This document shows positions 18,432 to 27,614 of a stretch of 64,000 bases of DNA, one piece after another. The position numbers and the translations under genes are program-made. Each line of letters starts with the position of its first letter. The stretch's first letter is position 1. Below the pieces are notes generated by a model that was not told the origin of the DNA, did not search any database, and saw nothing but the letters and a program-made list of their open reading frames with translations. The stretch is from Hyphomicrobium_B sp001006785 (GTDB lineage Bacteria > Pseudomonadota > Alphaproteobacteria > Rhizobiales > Hyphomicrobiaceae), in contig NZ_CDHO01000003.1 of assembly GCF_001006785.1 (NCBI RefSeq), forward strand, positions 248,001 through 312,000, written 5' to 3'.

Positions 18432-19484
18432 TCAGCCCATCGTTTTGATAAGGCTCAAGCTGAATGTTGCCACGAAAAGAAAGGCAGCAAACCCTAAAAT
18501 CAAGGGGCGTATGCCTTTTGCCCTGAGCTTGGCGACATCCGTTTCCAGCCCCATCGCCGCAAGCGCCATCGACATCAGAAACGTCGTCACGAGAACAATC
18601 TCTGCCTTCGCCGCAGCTGGGATGGTGACGACGCTATTGAGCCCGACGAGCGCGGTGAAACCCAGCACGAACCAGGGCATCGGAGCTTTTGCGGACGAGC
18701 ACGCGCGATCACTAGACTTCATGTTCCGCGCGGCGAGAATGCCGAGCACGATGACCACCGGCGCCAGCATGGCAACGCGCGTGAGCTTGGCAATAGCCGC
18801 CGCATCGCCCGCCTGCTGGCCGTCCTGATAGGCCGCTGCCATCACCTGCGCGATCTCATGGATCGAGGCGCCCGCCCACAATCCATAAGCATGAGCATCG
18901 AGATGCAGAAGTCCCGGCAGCAACGGGTAAACGAACATCGCGATCGACCCGAATACCGTGACGCACGCCACGGCATACGCGACATCCTCGTCATGTGCTT
19001 CGGTGACGGTGTTGGTCGCGATCACCGCCGACGCCCCGCAAATCGACGTGCCGGCCGCAATCAGCTGCGAAAGCTTGCGATCGACGCCGATCATACGTCC
19101 GAGCCAGGTCGTGAATACGAATGTACAGACCAGCGTCGCGACGAGAACCAACATGCCAGATGCGCCGACCTCCACGACTTGTGAGGCCGTCAATTGCAGA
19201 CCGAGCAGAATGATCGCGAAGCGCAACACGCGGCGCACGCAGAACGTGACGCCGGCTTTGGCGATCCTCGGTGTGCCGATCGAATTATGAAGGACGATCC
19301 CGAGCAGGATCGACAGGATCATCGGGCTGAAGATCGCTACGCCCGGAAGGTCTCGAAGACCAAACGACAGCGCCGCGATAACTGCCGTCAGCAAAAGCCC
19401 GGGCCAGTTTTCAACCAGGTCCCAGCTGCCGCCAGACGGTCGAACGACGCTAGTTTGTGCCGCGATCCGAGGGTTGGTATCCAT
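18432..19484 (-). CDS. YeiH/UPF0324 family putative exporter
   Basis: A 350-residue polytopic membrane protein (about ten hydrophobic segments) of the YeiH family, recognisable from GLRDLPGVAIFSPMILSILLGIVLHNSIG, the paired ICGASAVIAT and WAGASIHEIAQVMAAAYQDG motifs. The family is annotated as putative sulfate exporters; substrate evidence is limited. ATG 19484 is preferred to an in-frame TTG at 19502, because GGAAGGG lies just upstream of it. The LysR gene follows on the same strand. Confidence 0.88.
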   Translation of the reverse strand: MDTNPRIAAQTSVVRPSGGSWDLVENWPGLLLTAVIAALSFGLRDLPGVAIFSPMILSILLGIVLHNSIGTPRIAKAGVTFCVRRVLRFAIILLGLQLTASQVVEVGASGMLVLVATLVCTFVFTTWLGRMIGVDRKLSQLIAAGTSICGASAVIATNTVTEAHDEDVAYAVACVTVFGSIAMFVYPLLPGLLHLDAHAYGLWAGASIHEIAQVMAAAYQDGQQAGDAAAIAKLTRVAMLAPVVIVLGILAARNMKSSDRACSSAKAPMPWFVLGFTALVGLNSVVTIPAAAKAEIVLVTTFLMSMALAAMGLETDVAKLRAKGIRPLILGFAAFLFVATFSLSLIKTMG

Positions 19485-19547
19485 CTTGAAGCGCCCTTCC
19501 AATGAAGCGCCTCCAAGATGACGGAATCAGACTAATCGATCCAATTC

Positions 19548-19561
19548 ATAATACGTATTAT
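19548..19561. promoter_or_regulatory. Candidate LysR operator upstream of the yeiH-type gene
   Basis: ATAATACGTATTAT is a perfect 14-base palindrome 64 bases upstream of the yeiH start, in an AT-rich stretch. It contains the T-N11-A type dyad expected for LysR binding sites. The pairing with the co-oriented LysR gene is inference. Confidence 0.5.
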
Positions 19562-19673
19562 ATTGTTCGATTTTATCGAATGATCGCCATTACAGAGAAC
19601 TAAGCTGCACGGTCGGGAAACCGGCCCTTGCGCTTCTGGGCGCGAACGTCGACGGCGATGACCCCAGCCTCGA

Positions 19674-20093
19674 TTACCGTTGCATGATCTGCAAAGCCGC
19701 ATCGAGCAACTTCGCCGTCACGTCATCGTTGCGCGATCGTGCGCCTTCGATACCGGACCGCGCTCTTTGGATGAAATCGATCCTCTCGCTATCGGTCGCG
19801 GCGTCCACCTCAGCGAACCCGCCCACCGACATTTTCATCGTCATCGACACGAACGGTGTGCTCTCGTCGAGCGTCATATTCCCGCTGCGGATTTGATCGT
19901 TGACCCAATCGCGCATCTCTTGGCGGGTCATGCTCCCGAAGTCCGTTTGCTGAACGCGATCCCTCTGCTTGCCGTCATCCGCTTGAACCGAGGCCATTGC
20001 GGCTGAGAACGGCGAAGCCAAACGATCCCCAGCCCGATCCTCGAGGCGCCGGCTTGCGTACACGTTGGTAATTCCTGGGAGGTCCACTTTCAT
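19674..20093 (-). CDS. Conserved-looking hypothetical protein
   Basis: A 139-residue soluble protein with no domain I recognise. ATG 20093 (MKVDLPGITNVY) is chosen because GGAGAAG precedes it at good distance; the open frame from 20204 upstream has no support. Sequence features include a charged, Gln-rich middle (ADDGKQRDRVQQTDFGSMTRQEMRDWVNDQIRSG, helical) and a C-terminal helix-rich region (ERIDFIQRARSGIEGARSRNDD). No signal peptide or membrane segment is seen. It stands alone between the yeiH and guaA units. Coding is likely from composition, but the function is unknown. Confidence 0.6.
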   Translation of the reverse strand: MKVDLPGITNVYASRRLEDRAGDRLASPFSAAMASVQADDGKQRDRVQQTDFGSMTRQEMRDWVNDQIRSGNMTLDESTPFVSMTMKMSVGGFAEVDAATDSERIDFIQRARSGIEGARSRNDDVTAKLLDAALQIMQR

Positions 20094-20247
20094 CGAAATC
20101 GCTTCTCCGGACGGCACGCGTCCATCATGCGACATAGTTCTGGCGCGTGGCTGGCGCTTGCAACGCGTTGCGGAAGTCCGCGCCACATCGCACTCAGCAA
20201 CCAAAACATCGCTCAGGATTGAATCGAGGGCCCGGGCAGCCGCCGTG

Positions 20248-21795
20248 TTACTCCCACTCGATGGTGCCGGGGGGCTTGGACGTCACGTCGTAGACGACGC
20301 GATTGACGCCGCGAACCTCGTTGATGATGCGCGTCGCGACGCGGCCGAGGAACGCCATGTCGAAATGGAAGAAGTCGGCCGTCATGCCATCCACCGACGT
20401 CACAGCGCGCAAGCCGAGGACGTGATCGTAGGTCCGCCCGTCGCCCATGACGCCGACGGTGCGCACCGGAAGCAGAACGGCGAAGGCCTGCCAGATCGCA
20501 TCGTAGAGGCCCGCCTTGCGGATTTCATCGAGATAGACCGCATCGGCCTGGCGTAGAATGTCGAGCTTCTCGCGTGTGATCTCACCCGGAATGCGGATCG
20601 CAAGTCCCGGCCCCGGAAACGGATGACGCCCGACGAACGCTTCCGGCAGTCCAAGTTCACGGCCGAGCGCGCGAACCTCGTCCTTGAAGAGTTCGCGCAG
20701 CGGCTCGACGAGCTTCATGTGCATGCGCTCGGGCAGGCCACCGACGTTATGGTGCGATTTGATCGTCACCGACGGACCACCGGTGAACGACACGCTCTCG
20801 ATGACGTCCGGATAAAGCGTGCCTTGCGCCAAAAAATCCGCGCCGCCGATTTTCTTGGCCTCAGCCTCGAAGACATCGATGAAATGCTTGCCGATCGTCT
20901 TGCGCTTCGTCTCAGGATCGGAAACACCAGCCAAAGCGGTGAGGAATTGCTCCGACGCATCCACGTGGACGAGCGGAATGTTGTAGTGATCGCGGAACAG
21001 ACCGACGACCTCGTCCGCTTCGCCGAGCCGCATCAGACCGTGATCGACGAACACGCAGGTCAGCTGATCGCCGATCGCTTCGTGAATGAGCACGGCCGCG
21101 ACGGCGCTATCGACGCCGCCTGACAGACCGCAAATCACACGCCCGTTGCCGACCTGCGCCCGAACCTTGTCGATCATCGAGCGGCGATACGCGGCCATCG
21201 TCCAGTCGGACTTCAGACCCGCGATCTTATGGACGAAATTCGAAATCAGCTTCGCGCCGTCCGGCGTGTGCACGACCTCGGGGTGAAACTGCACGGCATA
21301 GAAATGCCGCGCCTCGTCCGCGACCGCCGCGTACGGCGCATTCTCGCTCGTCGCGATCACCGCGAAGCCGTCGGGCAGACGCGTGACGCGATCGCCGTGG
21401 CTCATCCAAACCTGGTGCTTCGTTCCCGGCGACCAGAAGCCCTCGAACAGCGGGCTCGGCGTGTCGATCGACAGAAACGCCCGCCCGAACTCGCGATGAT
21501 GCCCCGCCTCGACCTTGCCGCCGAGCTGCTCCGCCATCGTCTGCTGCCCGTAGCAGATACCGAGCACCGGCACGCCCGACGCGAACACCGCCTCCGGCGC
21601 GCGCGGCGACCCACCCTCAGTCACTGACGCCGGTCCGCCGGATAGAATGACGGCCTTCGGCTTGAGCTTGGCGAACGCTTCGGCTGCGTTCTGAAAGGGA
21701 TGGATTTCCGAGTAGACGCCACCCTCGCGCACGCGTCGCGCGATGAGCTGCGTCACCTGGCTGCCGAAATCGATGATGAGAACGCTGTCGGTCAA
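20248..21795 (-). CDS. guaA: GMP synthase (glutamine-hydrolysing)
   Basis: A 515-residue enzyme converting XMP to GMP with glutamine and ATP. The N-terminal class I amidotransferase has its nucleophile in GICYGQQTM and the downstream catalytic His/Glu region in QFHPEV. The ATP-pyrophosphatase domain has the P-loop SGGVDSAV, and the C-terminal dimerisation domain ends in the family-typical KPPGTIEWE. No ATG fits the start: the frame opens with TTG at 21795 (then TDSVLIIDFGSQVTQL), with a stop eight codons upstream, so a TTG start is very likely. guaB lies about 3.7 kb away on the same strand. Confidence 0.97.
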   Translation of the reverse strand: MTDSVLIIDFGSQVTQLIARRVREGGVYSEIHPFQNAAEAFAKLKPKAVILSGGPASVTEGGSPRAPEAVFASGVPVLGICYGQQTMAEQLGGKVEAGHHREFGRAFLSIDTPSPLFEGFWSPGTKHQVWMSHGDRVTRLPDGFAVIATSENAPYAAVADEARHFYAVQFHPEVVHTPDGAKLISNFVHKIAGLKSDWTMAAYRRSMIDKVRAQVGNGRVICGLSGGVDSAVAAVLIHEAIGDQLTCVFVDHGLMRLGEADEVVGLFRDHYNIPLVHVDASEQFLTALAGVSDPETKRKTIGKHFIDVFEAEAKKIGGADFLAQGTLYPDVIESVSFTGGPSVTIKSHHNVGGLPERMHMKLVEPLRELFKDEVRALGRELGLPEAFVGRHPFPGPGLAIRIPGEITREKLDILRQADAVYLDEIRKAGLYDAIWQAFAVLLPVRTVGVMGDGRTYDHVLGLRAVTSVDGMTADFFHFDMAFLGRVATRIINEVRGVNRVVYDVTSKPPGTIEWE

Positions 21796-21922
21796 AGTTC
21801 GCGAGGCCCTTTATTTCAGGCCATCCCCTACGCGAATACGCGCGACGCCGCAACGGCCGCAAAAGCAGCACCCACACCCCGAAATCGCTGGTAGCCGCAG
21901 CCGAACTTCGCCCACCCGCCGG

Positions 21923-22372
21923 TCAGTTCAACCGCCAGATCATAAAATTCAGCGCCGCCGCGAACGTAACCCATGCGAGATACGGTAAATATAGGTAGCT
22001 CGCGCGCCGCTCGACGCCCCACGCCGCCACGATGAACGCCAAAATCGTCACCCAAAGCTGCGCGAGACACGCCATCGCCATCTGAGGATCGTGGCGCCCG
22101 AACATCAGGTACGACCAGAAGCCGTTGAAGAACAGCCCGACACCCCAGATGAGGATAACAGGAGACCATCCGACGGCCTGCCAGACCAGCCATCCCGCGA
22201 CCGCGATCAAGGCGTAAAGAATGGTCCAGGCAATCGGAAACACCCAGTTGGGCGGCGTCCAGGCCGGTTTGTTGAGAGATGCGTACCACTCTCCCGGCAG
22301 GAAGTGCGTACCCGACCACGCCGTGGCAACCACCAGCGCCGCGAATACCAAAAACGATAGGAACTTCGTCAA
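21923..22372 (-). CDS. tspO: TspO/MBR family protein
   Basis: A 149-residue membrane protein with five hydrophobic segments and the TspO signatures WYASLNKPAWTPPNWVFPIAWT and ILYALIAVAGWLVW. TspO proteins bind tetrapyrroles such as protoporphyrin IX and modulate stress and pigment responses. The start appears to be TTG at 22372 (TTG ACG AAG TTC): the frame is closed by a TAA two codons upstream and no ATG comes before the first membrane segment. It lies just upstream of guaA on the same strand with a 127-base gap. Confidence 0.92.
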   Translation of the reverse strand: MTKFLSFLVFAALVVATAWSGTHFLPGEWYASLNKPAWTPPNWVFPIAWTILYALIAVAGWLVWQAVGWSPVILIWGVGLFFNGFWSYLMFGRHDPQMAMACLAQLWVTILAFIVAAWGVERRASYLYLPYLAWVTFAAALNFMIWRLN

Positions 22373-22441
22373 ATCTTACACTCTATCTGCTCGTCGGCTA
22401 AAGAAGCCGCCCCCGTCTGAAGCTGGAAGGCACCCTATTTC

Positions 22442-22840
22442 ATGCTGCTGGTCAAGACTCGCCTGGCGCCGAGCCCCATCGCCGGAATTGGTCTGTTCGC
22501 TGACGAAGACATCAAAAAGGGCACGGTGACGTGGCGTTTCATGGCCGCGTACGACCGGCTCCTGAGCGAGGCCGACATCTCCAATCTGCCCGAACCGGCG
22601 CGGACGAACATTCTCGACCACGCCTATCTCGACGCGGCGAGCGGCCTGTTCGTCCTCTGTGCGGACAATGCCCGGTTCATGAACCATGCCGACGATCCGA
22701 ACACCGCGGGCGTGCATGACGCCGGATCGATTGAGGGCTACGATGTCGCCACGCGTGATATTGCGGCCGGTGAAGAACTGACCTGCGATTACCGGACGTT
22801 CGACGCCCACGTCGGGGTGAAACTCGGCATTCCCGGTTAG
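22442..22840 (+). CDS. Small SET-domain protein
   Basis: A 132-residue stand-alone SET domain, a fold that methylates protein lysines using SAM. Key motifs are present: the N-terminal GIGLFADEDIKKGT, the pseudoknot residues RFMNHADDPNT (NHxxxPN) and GEELTCDYRTFD with the catalytic Tyr. There is no post-SET Cys cluster. The substrate in bacteria is unknown. It converges with a second SET gene 11 bases downstream; the two share only domain-level similarity. The start at ATG 22442 gives full SET coverage. Confidence 0.88.
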   Translation: MLLVKTRLAPSPIAGIGLFADEDIKKGTVTWRFMAAYDRLLSEADISNLPEPARTNILDHAYLDAASGLFVLCADNARFMNHADDPNTAGVHDAGSIEGYDVATRDIAAGEELTCDYRTFDAHVGVKLGIPG

Positions 22841-22851
22841 AACGCTGACCG

Positions 22852-23439
22852 TTAGCCGCCCGGAACGATGGACGCCCCCGGCGACGATTTACGGCTCGCA
22901 CGGCGCCGCTTGACGCCCAGCGCCCTCAGAACCTGCGCGGCCATGATGCGTCGCTGCAGGTACGGCGAGAAATAGCCTTCATAGCGCTGCCAGAGTTCCG
23001 GCCGTCGCCAGTCCTCACCCGAGACATGGACTCGGCAATGAGGCGATCCGCACGAGCAGGTGAACTCATCATAAGGCGACCCGTCGCTCATCGCGTAGTC
23101 GTAGGTAATTTCTTCGCCAGCACTGATGTCACGCATCGCGACCAGCGCAATCTGCCCGGAAAGCCCTGCGTTCGGACTGCAGCTGTGGTTCACGTAATCC
23201 GGCGGCTCGCAGTCTGACAGCGAGACGAGATACTGGTTCTCTTCGACCTGCAGCGAATAGCGCCGCACCGTCGGCGGCATACCGTTCAGCTCTTCGCCCG
23301 TGACGAGAGTACCGCTCCACACGACGATCAGCTCGCCCTTGGCGATAGCTTCCCGCGCGACGACCGTATGGCCGCCTCGGTTCGGGATCGGATGAACGTC
23401 GCATTTCGGAGAGAGGAAGGAGTGTGCCCTACCGCTCAT
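22852..23439 (-). CDS. SET-domain protein with post-SET Cys motif
   Basis: A 195-residue SET protein. Motifs are GGHTVVAREAIAKGELIVVW at the N-terminus, YVNHSCSPNAGL, GEEITYDYAMSD, then a post-SET Zn motif CSCGSPHC, and a C-terminal helical extension rich in Arg. The arrangement (SET plus post-SET) resembles eukaryotic-type lysine methyltransferases more than the shorter neighbouring SET protein does. The biological target in the bacterium is unknown. Genes 22442-22840 and 22852-23439 converge tail to tail. Confidence 0.9.
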   Translation of the reverse strand: MSGRAHSFLSPKCDVHPIPNRGGHTVVAREAIAKGELIVVWSGTLVTGEELNGMPPTVRRYSLQVEENQYLVSLSDCEPPDYVNHSCSPNAGLSGQIALVAMRDISAGEEITYDYAMSDGSPYDEFTCSCGSPHCRVHVSGEDWRRPELWQRYEGYFSPYLQRRIMAAQVLRALGVKRRRASRKSSPGASIVPGG

Positions 23440-23742
23440 TCATTGACCTCAATTGGCCGCAACGAGCGGGGTACGCCATTGGTGCTCGAAATAAAGCATG
23501 GCCTGTATCCCTCGGTTTGCCGACAGCCTGACGGCAAACGCCGCATCACATAGTTTCGCTTCGTGCGATGTCAACGGCGAAACCTAGGCAAACGCGTGCT
23601 CAAATACTGCTCACTTTTTGTTTCTGCAAATTCGTTCGGCGAGGAAAGCGCCGGATAATTTGAACATCGGAGCACGCACGATGTTCCCCGTCTCGCGACT
23701 GACCTCGCGAGACGCCTCAAATACCATCCACAGAAACTTCGC
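23440..23742. other. Intergenic region without a recognised gene
   Basis: About 300 bases between the start of the second SET gene and the 3' end of the RsmB-type gene. It contains no frame with recognisable protein similarity and should include the SET promoter. No strong terminator hairpin was found. Confidence 0.4.
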
Positions 23743-25038
23743 TTAAGCGGAGCGCACCAGCACGGCGATGAAGAAGCCGTCAGTCCCGTGACGGCCGGGA
23801 GAAAGCAGGAGCGTGTCCGAGCGGCCATCCGCCGATTCCGGAACTTCTCCAGCCACGCCCGCTGCGGCCCAGGCGTCCGCGGTCGGCACGATCCGAAAAT
23901 CGCGATGCGCGTCAAGGAAGGCCGCGACCTGCTCGACATTCTCCTCAGGCAAAATCGAGCAGGTGACATAAACGATCTGCCCGCCCGGTTTCACAAGCGA
24001 CGCAGCCCGCTCCAGAACCGAACGCTGCTCGGCCTGGCGCGCTGCGAGCGCTTCCGGCTTCAGCCGCCACTTGGCGTCAGGACGCCTGCGCCACGTTCCC
24101 GTTCCGGTGCACGGCGCGTCCGCCAAAACGACGTCGAACCTCGGACCGAGCGCCGCCAGCGCCGTCTCGTCACCCGCCCTCAGCACCTGCACGTTGCGCA
24201 CGTTCGCACGCTTGATGCGATCGAAGATCGGCTTCAGCTGATTGCGATCCGCATCATAGGCGTAGAGCTGCCCGGTGTTCTGCATCAGCGCAGCAAGCGC
24301 GAGCGTTTTGCCGCCCGCCCCGGCGCAGAGGTCGAGCACCTGCTTTCGTGGCCCCGCTCCCGACAAGAGCGCCGCGATCTGCGAGCCCTCGTCCTGGATC
24401 TCGAACCATCCCGCCTGGAAAGCCGCCTCGGCCTGCAGGTTGGGCGTCCGCTGCGCTCCAGACGGAGGCGGCACGCGAATGCCAATGGGCGAGATCGGGC
24501 ACGGCGCCGCGCCGAACGGCAGCAGCGCTTTCAGAACCTTTTCCTGCGTCGACTTCAGGGTGTTGACGCGCAGGTCCGCTGGCGCACGCCGCGCCATCGC
24601 CTCGCCTTCCGCGACAGCGTTGCCGCCGAATTGCGCCGAGAACGACGGCCAAAGCCATTCCGGGATGTCGGCGCGCGCAGCGTCCGGAGCCTGCGCCATG
24701 TCGCGCGTCAGACCCGCTCGCTCGGCGTCCGACAAAGGCGGCGGCGAATGTTCCGCGCCATCGCAGGCCGCAATGACGGCCTCGGCCGAAATCCCGAGCG
24801 CCTGCGGCGCGGCTCCGATCGCAAGCGCGCGAGGACCATCGTCACCCAGCGCCCACGCCAGCGAAGCGCGGCGGCGAAGAGCGTCGTAAACGAGCCCTCC
24901 GATGGCGTTGCGGTCTCCCGAACCGGCAAAGCGATGCGCCTTGCCCCAGTCGGTCAATGCCATGGCGACGGGCTGGTAACGATTGAGGATCGCCTCCAGA
25001 ACCTCGATCGCCGCAGCGATGCGGGCTCCAGGTCTCAT
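23743..25038 (-). CDS. RsmB/NOP-family rRNA (cytosine-5) methyltransferase
   Basis: A 431-residue enzyme of the RsmB type, which makes m5C in 16S rRNA. The N-terminal NusB-like helical region is followed by a Rossmann domain: motif I VLDLCAGAGGKTLALAA, motif IV DAPCTGTGTWRRRPD with the releasing Cys, and the catalytic TC motif in YVTCSILPEEN. ATG 25038 is chosen: AAGGAAAT precedes it, while the upstream frame to 25089 overlaps the MAPEG gene. It sits directly behind the MAPEG gene (11-base gap) and guaB on the same strand. Confidence 0.93.
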   Translation of the reverse strand: MRPGARIAAAIEVLEAILNRYQPVAMALTDWGKAHRFAGSGDRNAIGGLVYDALRRRASLAWALGDDGPRALAIGAAPQALGISAEAVIAACDGAEHSPPPLSDAERAGLTRDMAQAPDAARADIPEWLWPSFSAQFGGNAVAEGEAMARRAPADLRVNTLKSTQEKVLKALLPFGAAPCPISPIGIRVPPPSGAQRTPNLQAEAAFQAGWFEIQDEGSQIAALLSGAGPRKQVLDLCAGAGGKTLALAALMQNTGQLYAYDADRNQLKPIFDRIKRANVRNVQVLRAGDETALAALGPRFDVVLADAPCTGTGTWRRRPDAKWRLKPEALAARQAEQRSVLERAASLVKPGGQIVYVTCSILPEENVEQVAAFLDAHRDFRIVPTADAWAAAGVAGEVPESADGRSDTLLLSPGRHGTDGFFIAVLVRSA

Positions 25039-25049
25039 GTGATTTCCTT

Positions 25050-25472
25050 TTAGGCGCCGGTCAGGATTTTGACGGCGAAGATTATCCACATCGCCAGCAA
25101 GACGACCAGGCCGCCGCCGTAGATGCGGCCGCGCAGAAATACGTTATTGCCGGTCGTGTGAACGTAAGCATGGAGAAGGCGCAGGATGACGAAGATCCAC
25201 GCCAGAACCAGCAGCAGAAAGTCGCCAACTCTGGTAATGAGAACGAACGCGATCAGCGCGTAGAACAGCACCGGCAGTTCGAACTGGTTCTTGAACGCGT
25301 TGCCATACTGCGTGACTTTCTTCGGCCAACCCTGTTCGCCGAGCGCGATGTCCTCAGGCTTCACTTCGCCGCTTCGGAAACTCGAAACCCGCCCGATCGC
25401 CGTTCTGATCAGCAACGCAAACGTCAGCGCGACCTGAACGAACACCGGCAGCAGAAAATCCGTGACCGTCAT
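25050..25472 (-). CDS. MAPEG-family membrane protein
   Basis: A 140-residue protein with four hydrophobic segments and the MAPEG pattern (NAFKNQFELPVLFYALIAF, then RLLHAYVHTTGN(N)VFLRGRIYG). Eukaryotic members are glutathione-dependent enzymes of eicosanoid and detoxification metabolism; bacterial members are mostly uncharacterised. It is located between guaB and the rsmB-type gene, all on the minus strand with gaps of 36 and 11 bases, so an operon is likely although no functional link is obvious. A GGAGGC ribosome site precedes ATG 25472. Confidence 0.9.
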   Translation of the reverse strand: MTVTDFLLPVFVQVALTFALLIRTAIGRVSSFRSGEVKPEDIALGEQGWPKKVTQYGNAFKNQFELPVLFYALIAFVLITRVGDFLLLVLAWIFVILRLLHAYVHTTGNNVFLRGRIYGGGLVVLLAMWIIFAVKILTGA

Positions 25473-25508
25473 CGATGCCTCCGCCGGAGATTGCCGGGAA
25501 CGATACCC

Positions 25509-27020
25509 TTAGACGCCCGAGCCCGGATAGTTCGGACTTTCGCGCGTGATGAGCACGCCATGCGCGTGACTCTCGCGAATGCCCGCAGGCGAGATGCGCA
25601 CGAATTTCGCACGCTTCTGGAATTCGGGGATCGTCTTCGCGCCGAGGTAGCCCATGCCCGCGCGCAATCCGCCGACGAGCTGATGCACGACCGAATCCAT
25701 CGGCCCCTTGTAGGGAACCTGTCCCTCGATACCCTCGGGCACGAGCTTCAGCGTATCGCGGACTTCCGCCTGGAAGTAGCGATCGGCCGAGCCGCGCGCC
25801 ATTGCGCCGACCGACCCCATGCCGCGGTACGACTTGTAGCTCCGTCCCTGATAGAGATAGGTCTCGCCCGGCGCCTCATCGGTACCCGCCAGCAGGGAGC
25901 CGATCATCGCGCACGACGCGCCTGCCGCGATCGCCTTCGCGATGTCTCCGGAAAAGCGGATGCCGCCGTCAGCGATGACGGGAACGCCCGCGCGCGAAGC
26001 TTCCTTCGAGCATTCCATCACGGCCGTGAGCTGCGGAACGCCGACACCGGCGACGATCCGCGTCGTGCAGATCGAGCCCGGCCCGATGCCGACTTTGACG
26101 GCATCCGCACCGGCATCGATCAATGCCTTGGTCGCGTCGGCCGTCGCGACGTTGCCGGCGATGACCTGTGCACTGTTCGACTGCTTTTTGATGCGCGTGA
26201 CGGCGTCGATGACTTTCGCCGAGTGCCCATGAGCCGTATCGACGACGATCACATCGCAACCGGCATCGATCAGCCGTTCGGTGCGCTCGTAGCCGTCCTC
26301 TCCGACCGTCGTCGCAGCCGCGACACGAAGCCGGCCATGCGCATCCTTCGATGCGTGCGGATACTTCGCCGCCTTCTCGATATCCTTGACCGTGATGAGA
26401 CCGATGCAGTTGTTGTGCTCGTCGACGACGATCAGCTTCTCGATCCGGTTCTGATGCAGCAGGCGCTTGGCCTCGTCCTGCGAGACGTTACGCTTGACCG
26501 TCACAAGATTTGTTTTCGTCATCAGCTCGGAAACCGGCTGATCGACGCGAACCGCGAAACGCACGTCGCGGTTCGTCAGAATGCCGACGAGCCTGCCCTT
26601 ACCGGCGCTGCCGTCCGGACCTTCGCTCGAACTCTCGACGACCGGCACGCCGGTGACGCCATTGTCGGCCATCAGCTTCAGCGCTTCGCCCAGTGTCTTC
26701 CTCGGCGAGATGGTAACCGGATTGAGAACGATGCCGCTCTCATAGCGTTTGACCAGCGCGACGTGCCGTGCCTGATCCTCGATCGTCAGATTGCGATGCA
26801 GAACACCGATGCCGCCGGCCTGCGCCATGGCGATCGCGAGGCGCGCTTCGGTGACGGTGTCCATTGCCGAGGACAGCAGTGGAATGCTGAGCCGCACGGA
26901 TTTCGTGAGCTGGGTCGAGACATCCGTCTGTCCGGGCATGACGTCGGATGGACCGGGAACGAGCAGAACGTCGTCAAAGGTAAGCGCGATCCCCGAATCG
27001 AGCGAAAGGCTCGAAGTCAT
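25509..27020 (-). CDS. guaB: IMP dehydrogenase
   Basis: A 503-residue TIM-barrel enzyme oxidising IMP to XMP with NAD, the committed step to GMP. ATG 27020 (MTSSLSLDSGIALTFDDVLL) follows GGAGAAG. The frame extends upstream to 27107 without support. A CBS-domain pair is inserted after residue 100 (VTISPRKTLGEALKLMADNGVTGVPVV). The catalytic Cys is in GPGSICTTR, followed by the Gly-rich phosphate loops and the flap region with MGSVGAMARGSADRYFQ. Together with guaA in this window it covers IMP to GMP. Confidence 0.97.
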   Translation of the reverse strand: MTSSLSLDSGIALTFDDVLLVPGPSDVMPGQTDVSTQLTKSVRLSIPLLSSAMDTVTEARLAIAMAQAGGIGVLHRNLTIEDQARHVALVKRYESGIVLNPVTISPRKTLGEALKLMADNGVTGVPVVESSSEGPDGSAGKGRLVGILTNRDVRFAVRVDQPVSELMTKTNLVTVKRNVSQDEAKRLLHQNRIEKLIVVDEHNNCIGLITVKDIEKAAKYPHASKDAHGRLRVAAATTVGEDGYERTERLIDAGCDVIVVDTAHGHSAKVIDAVTRIKKQSNSAQVIAGNVATADATKALIDAGADAVKVGIGPGSICTTRIVAGVGVPQLTAVMECSKEASRAGVPVIADGGIRFSGDIAKAIAAGASCAMIGSLLAGTDEAPGETYLYQGRSYKSYRGMGSVGAMARGSADRYFQAEVRDTLKLVPEGIEGQVPYKGPMDSVVHQLVGGLRAGMGYLGAKTIPEFQKRAKFVRISPAGIRESHAHGVLITRESPNYPGSGV

Positions 27021-27242
27021 GCGGACTTCTCCAATTTTTGGGGGGCGACACGTCCAGGCCCCCTGGGGCGGAACATTGTCGCGCGGTCTATAGCACCAAG
27101 GTTTCAAGCTTGGAAGCGTCTATACCGCGTCAAATAGTAATGCGGCCAATGGATTGGGGCCATCGTCACACGGCTGTCGTCGGAATTTGCGAGTTTTCTC
27201 GCACGGGGTGAAAGCCCCCATGAGATTCTTCTTGGATTAGAT

Positions 27243-27614
27243 ATGGTTGGCGCGAGAGCTATGATCGGCCTGACCCTGGCTGGAGCCGGGTTCGCCGCTC
27301 TCTGCGCCTCTTTTATCGTGATCGACCCATTTCCTGCGACGCAACCGTCGCGCGGAGATCGCCAGCATCCGGTGGCGGCGCTCGCATGGTCCGAGACCAA
27401 TTGTGAGTCGCGCTTCGCGATCCGGCCCGGAACGCCCAGGCTTCAGACGGAAGACCTGATCGAACTCTCGGCCGACTTCGACGAGATGGCACGAACGCAA
27501 GGCCACGACATCGCTTGCACTAAAGCTGTTGCGCTCGCAGCTTCCGTTGCCGTGCCCGCGACAATGACGATGAACGATCAGGTCGCCCTGGCGCGGCCGT
27601 CTCAGTCGCCCTGA
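27243..27614 (+). CDS. Hypothetical exported or membrane-anchored protein
   Basis: A 123-residue protein with one N-terminal hydrophobic segment (MIGLTLAGAGFAALCASFIVI), which could be a signal anchor or signal peptide. The mature part contains two Cys and is Ala-rich towards the C-terminus (ACTKAVALAASVAVPATMTMND). No family is recognised. ATG 27243 is used; ATG 27261 is an alternative. It converges with rlmE, and their 3' ends overlap by 13 bases, which is unusual but tolerable for convergent genes. Real coding status is probable rather than certain. Confidence 0.55.
   Translation: MVGARAMIGLTLAGAGFAALCASFIVIDPFPATQPSRGDRQHPVAALAWSETNCESRFAIRPGTPRLQTEDLIELSADFDEMARTQGHDIACTKAVALAASVAVPATMTMNDQVALARPSQSP

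Noticed and set aside
25158..27137. 659-codon open frame on the plus strand
   Set aside because: It is antisense to guaB and the MAPEG gene; Arg/Asp-rich composition is typical of high-GC shadow frames.
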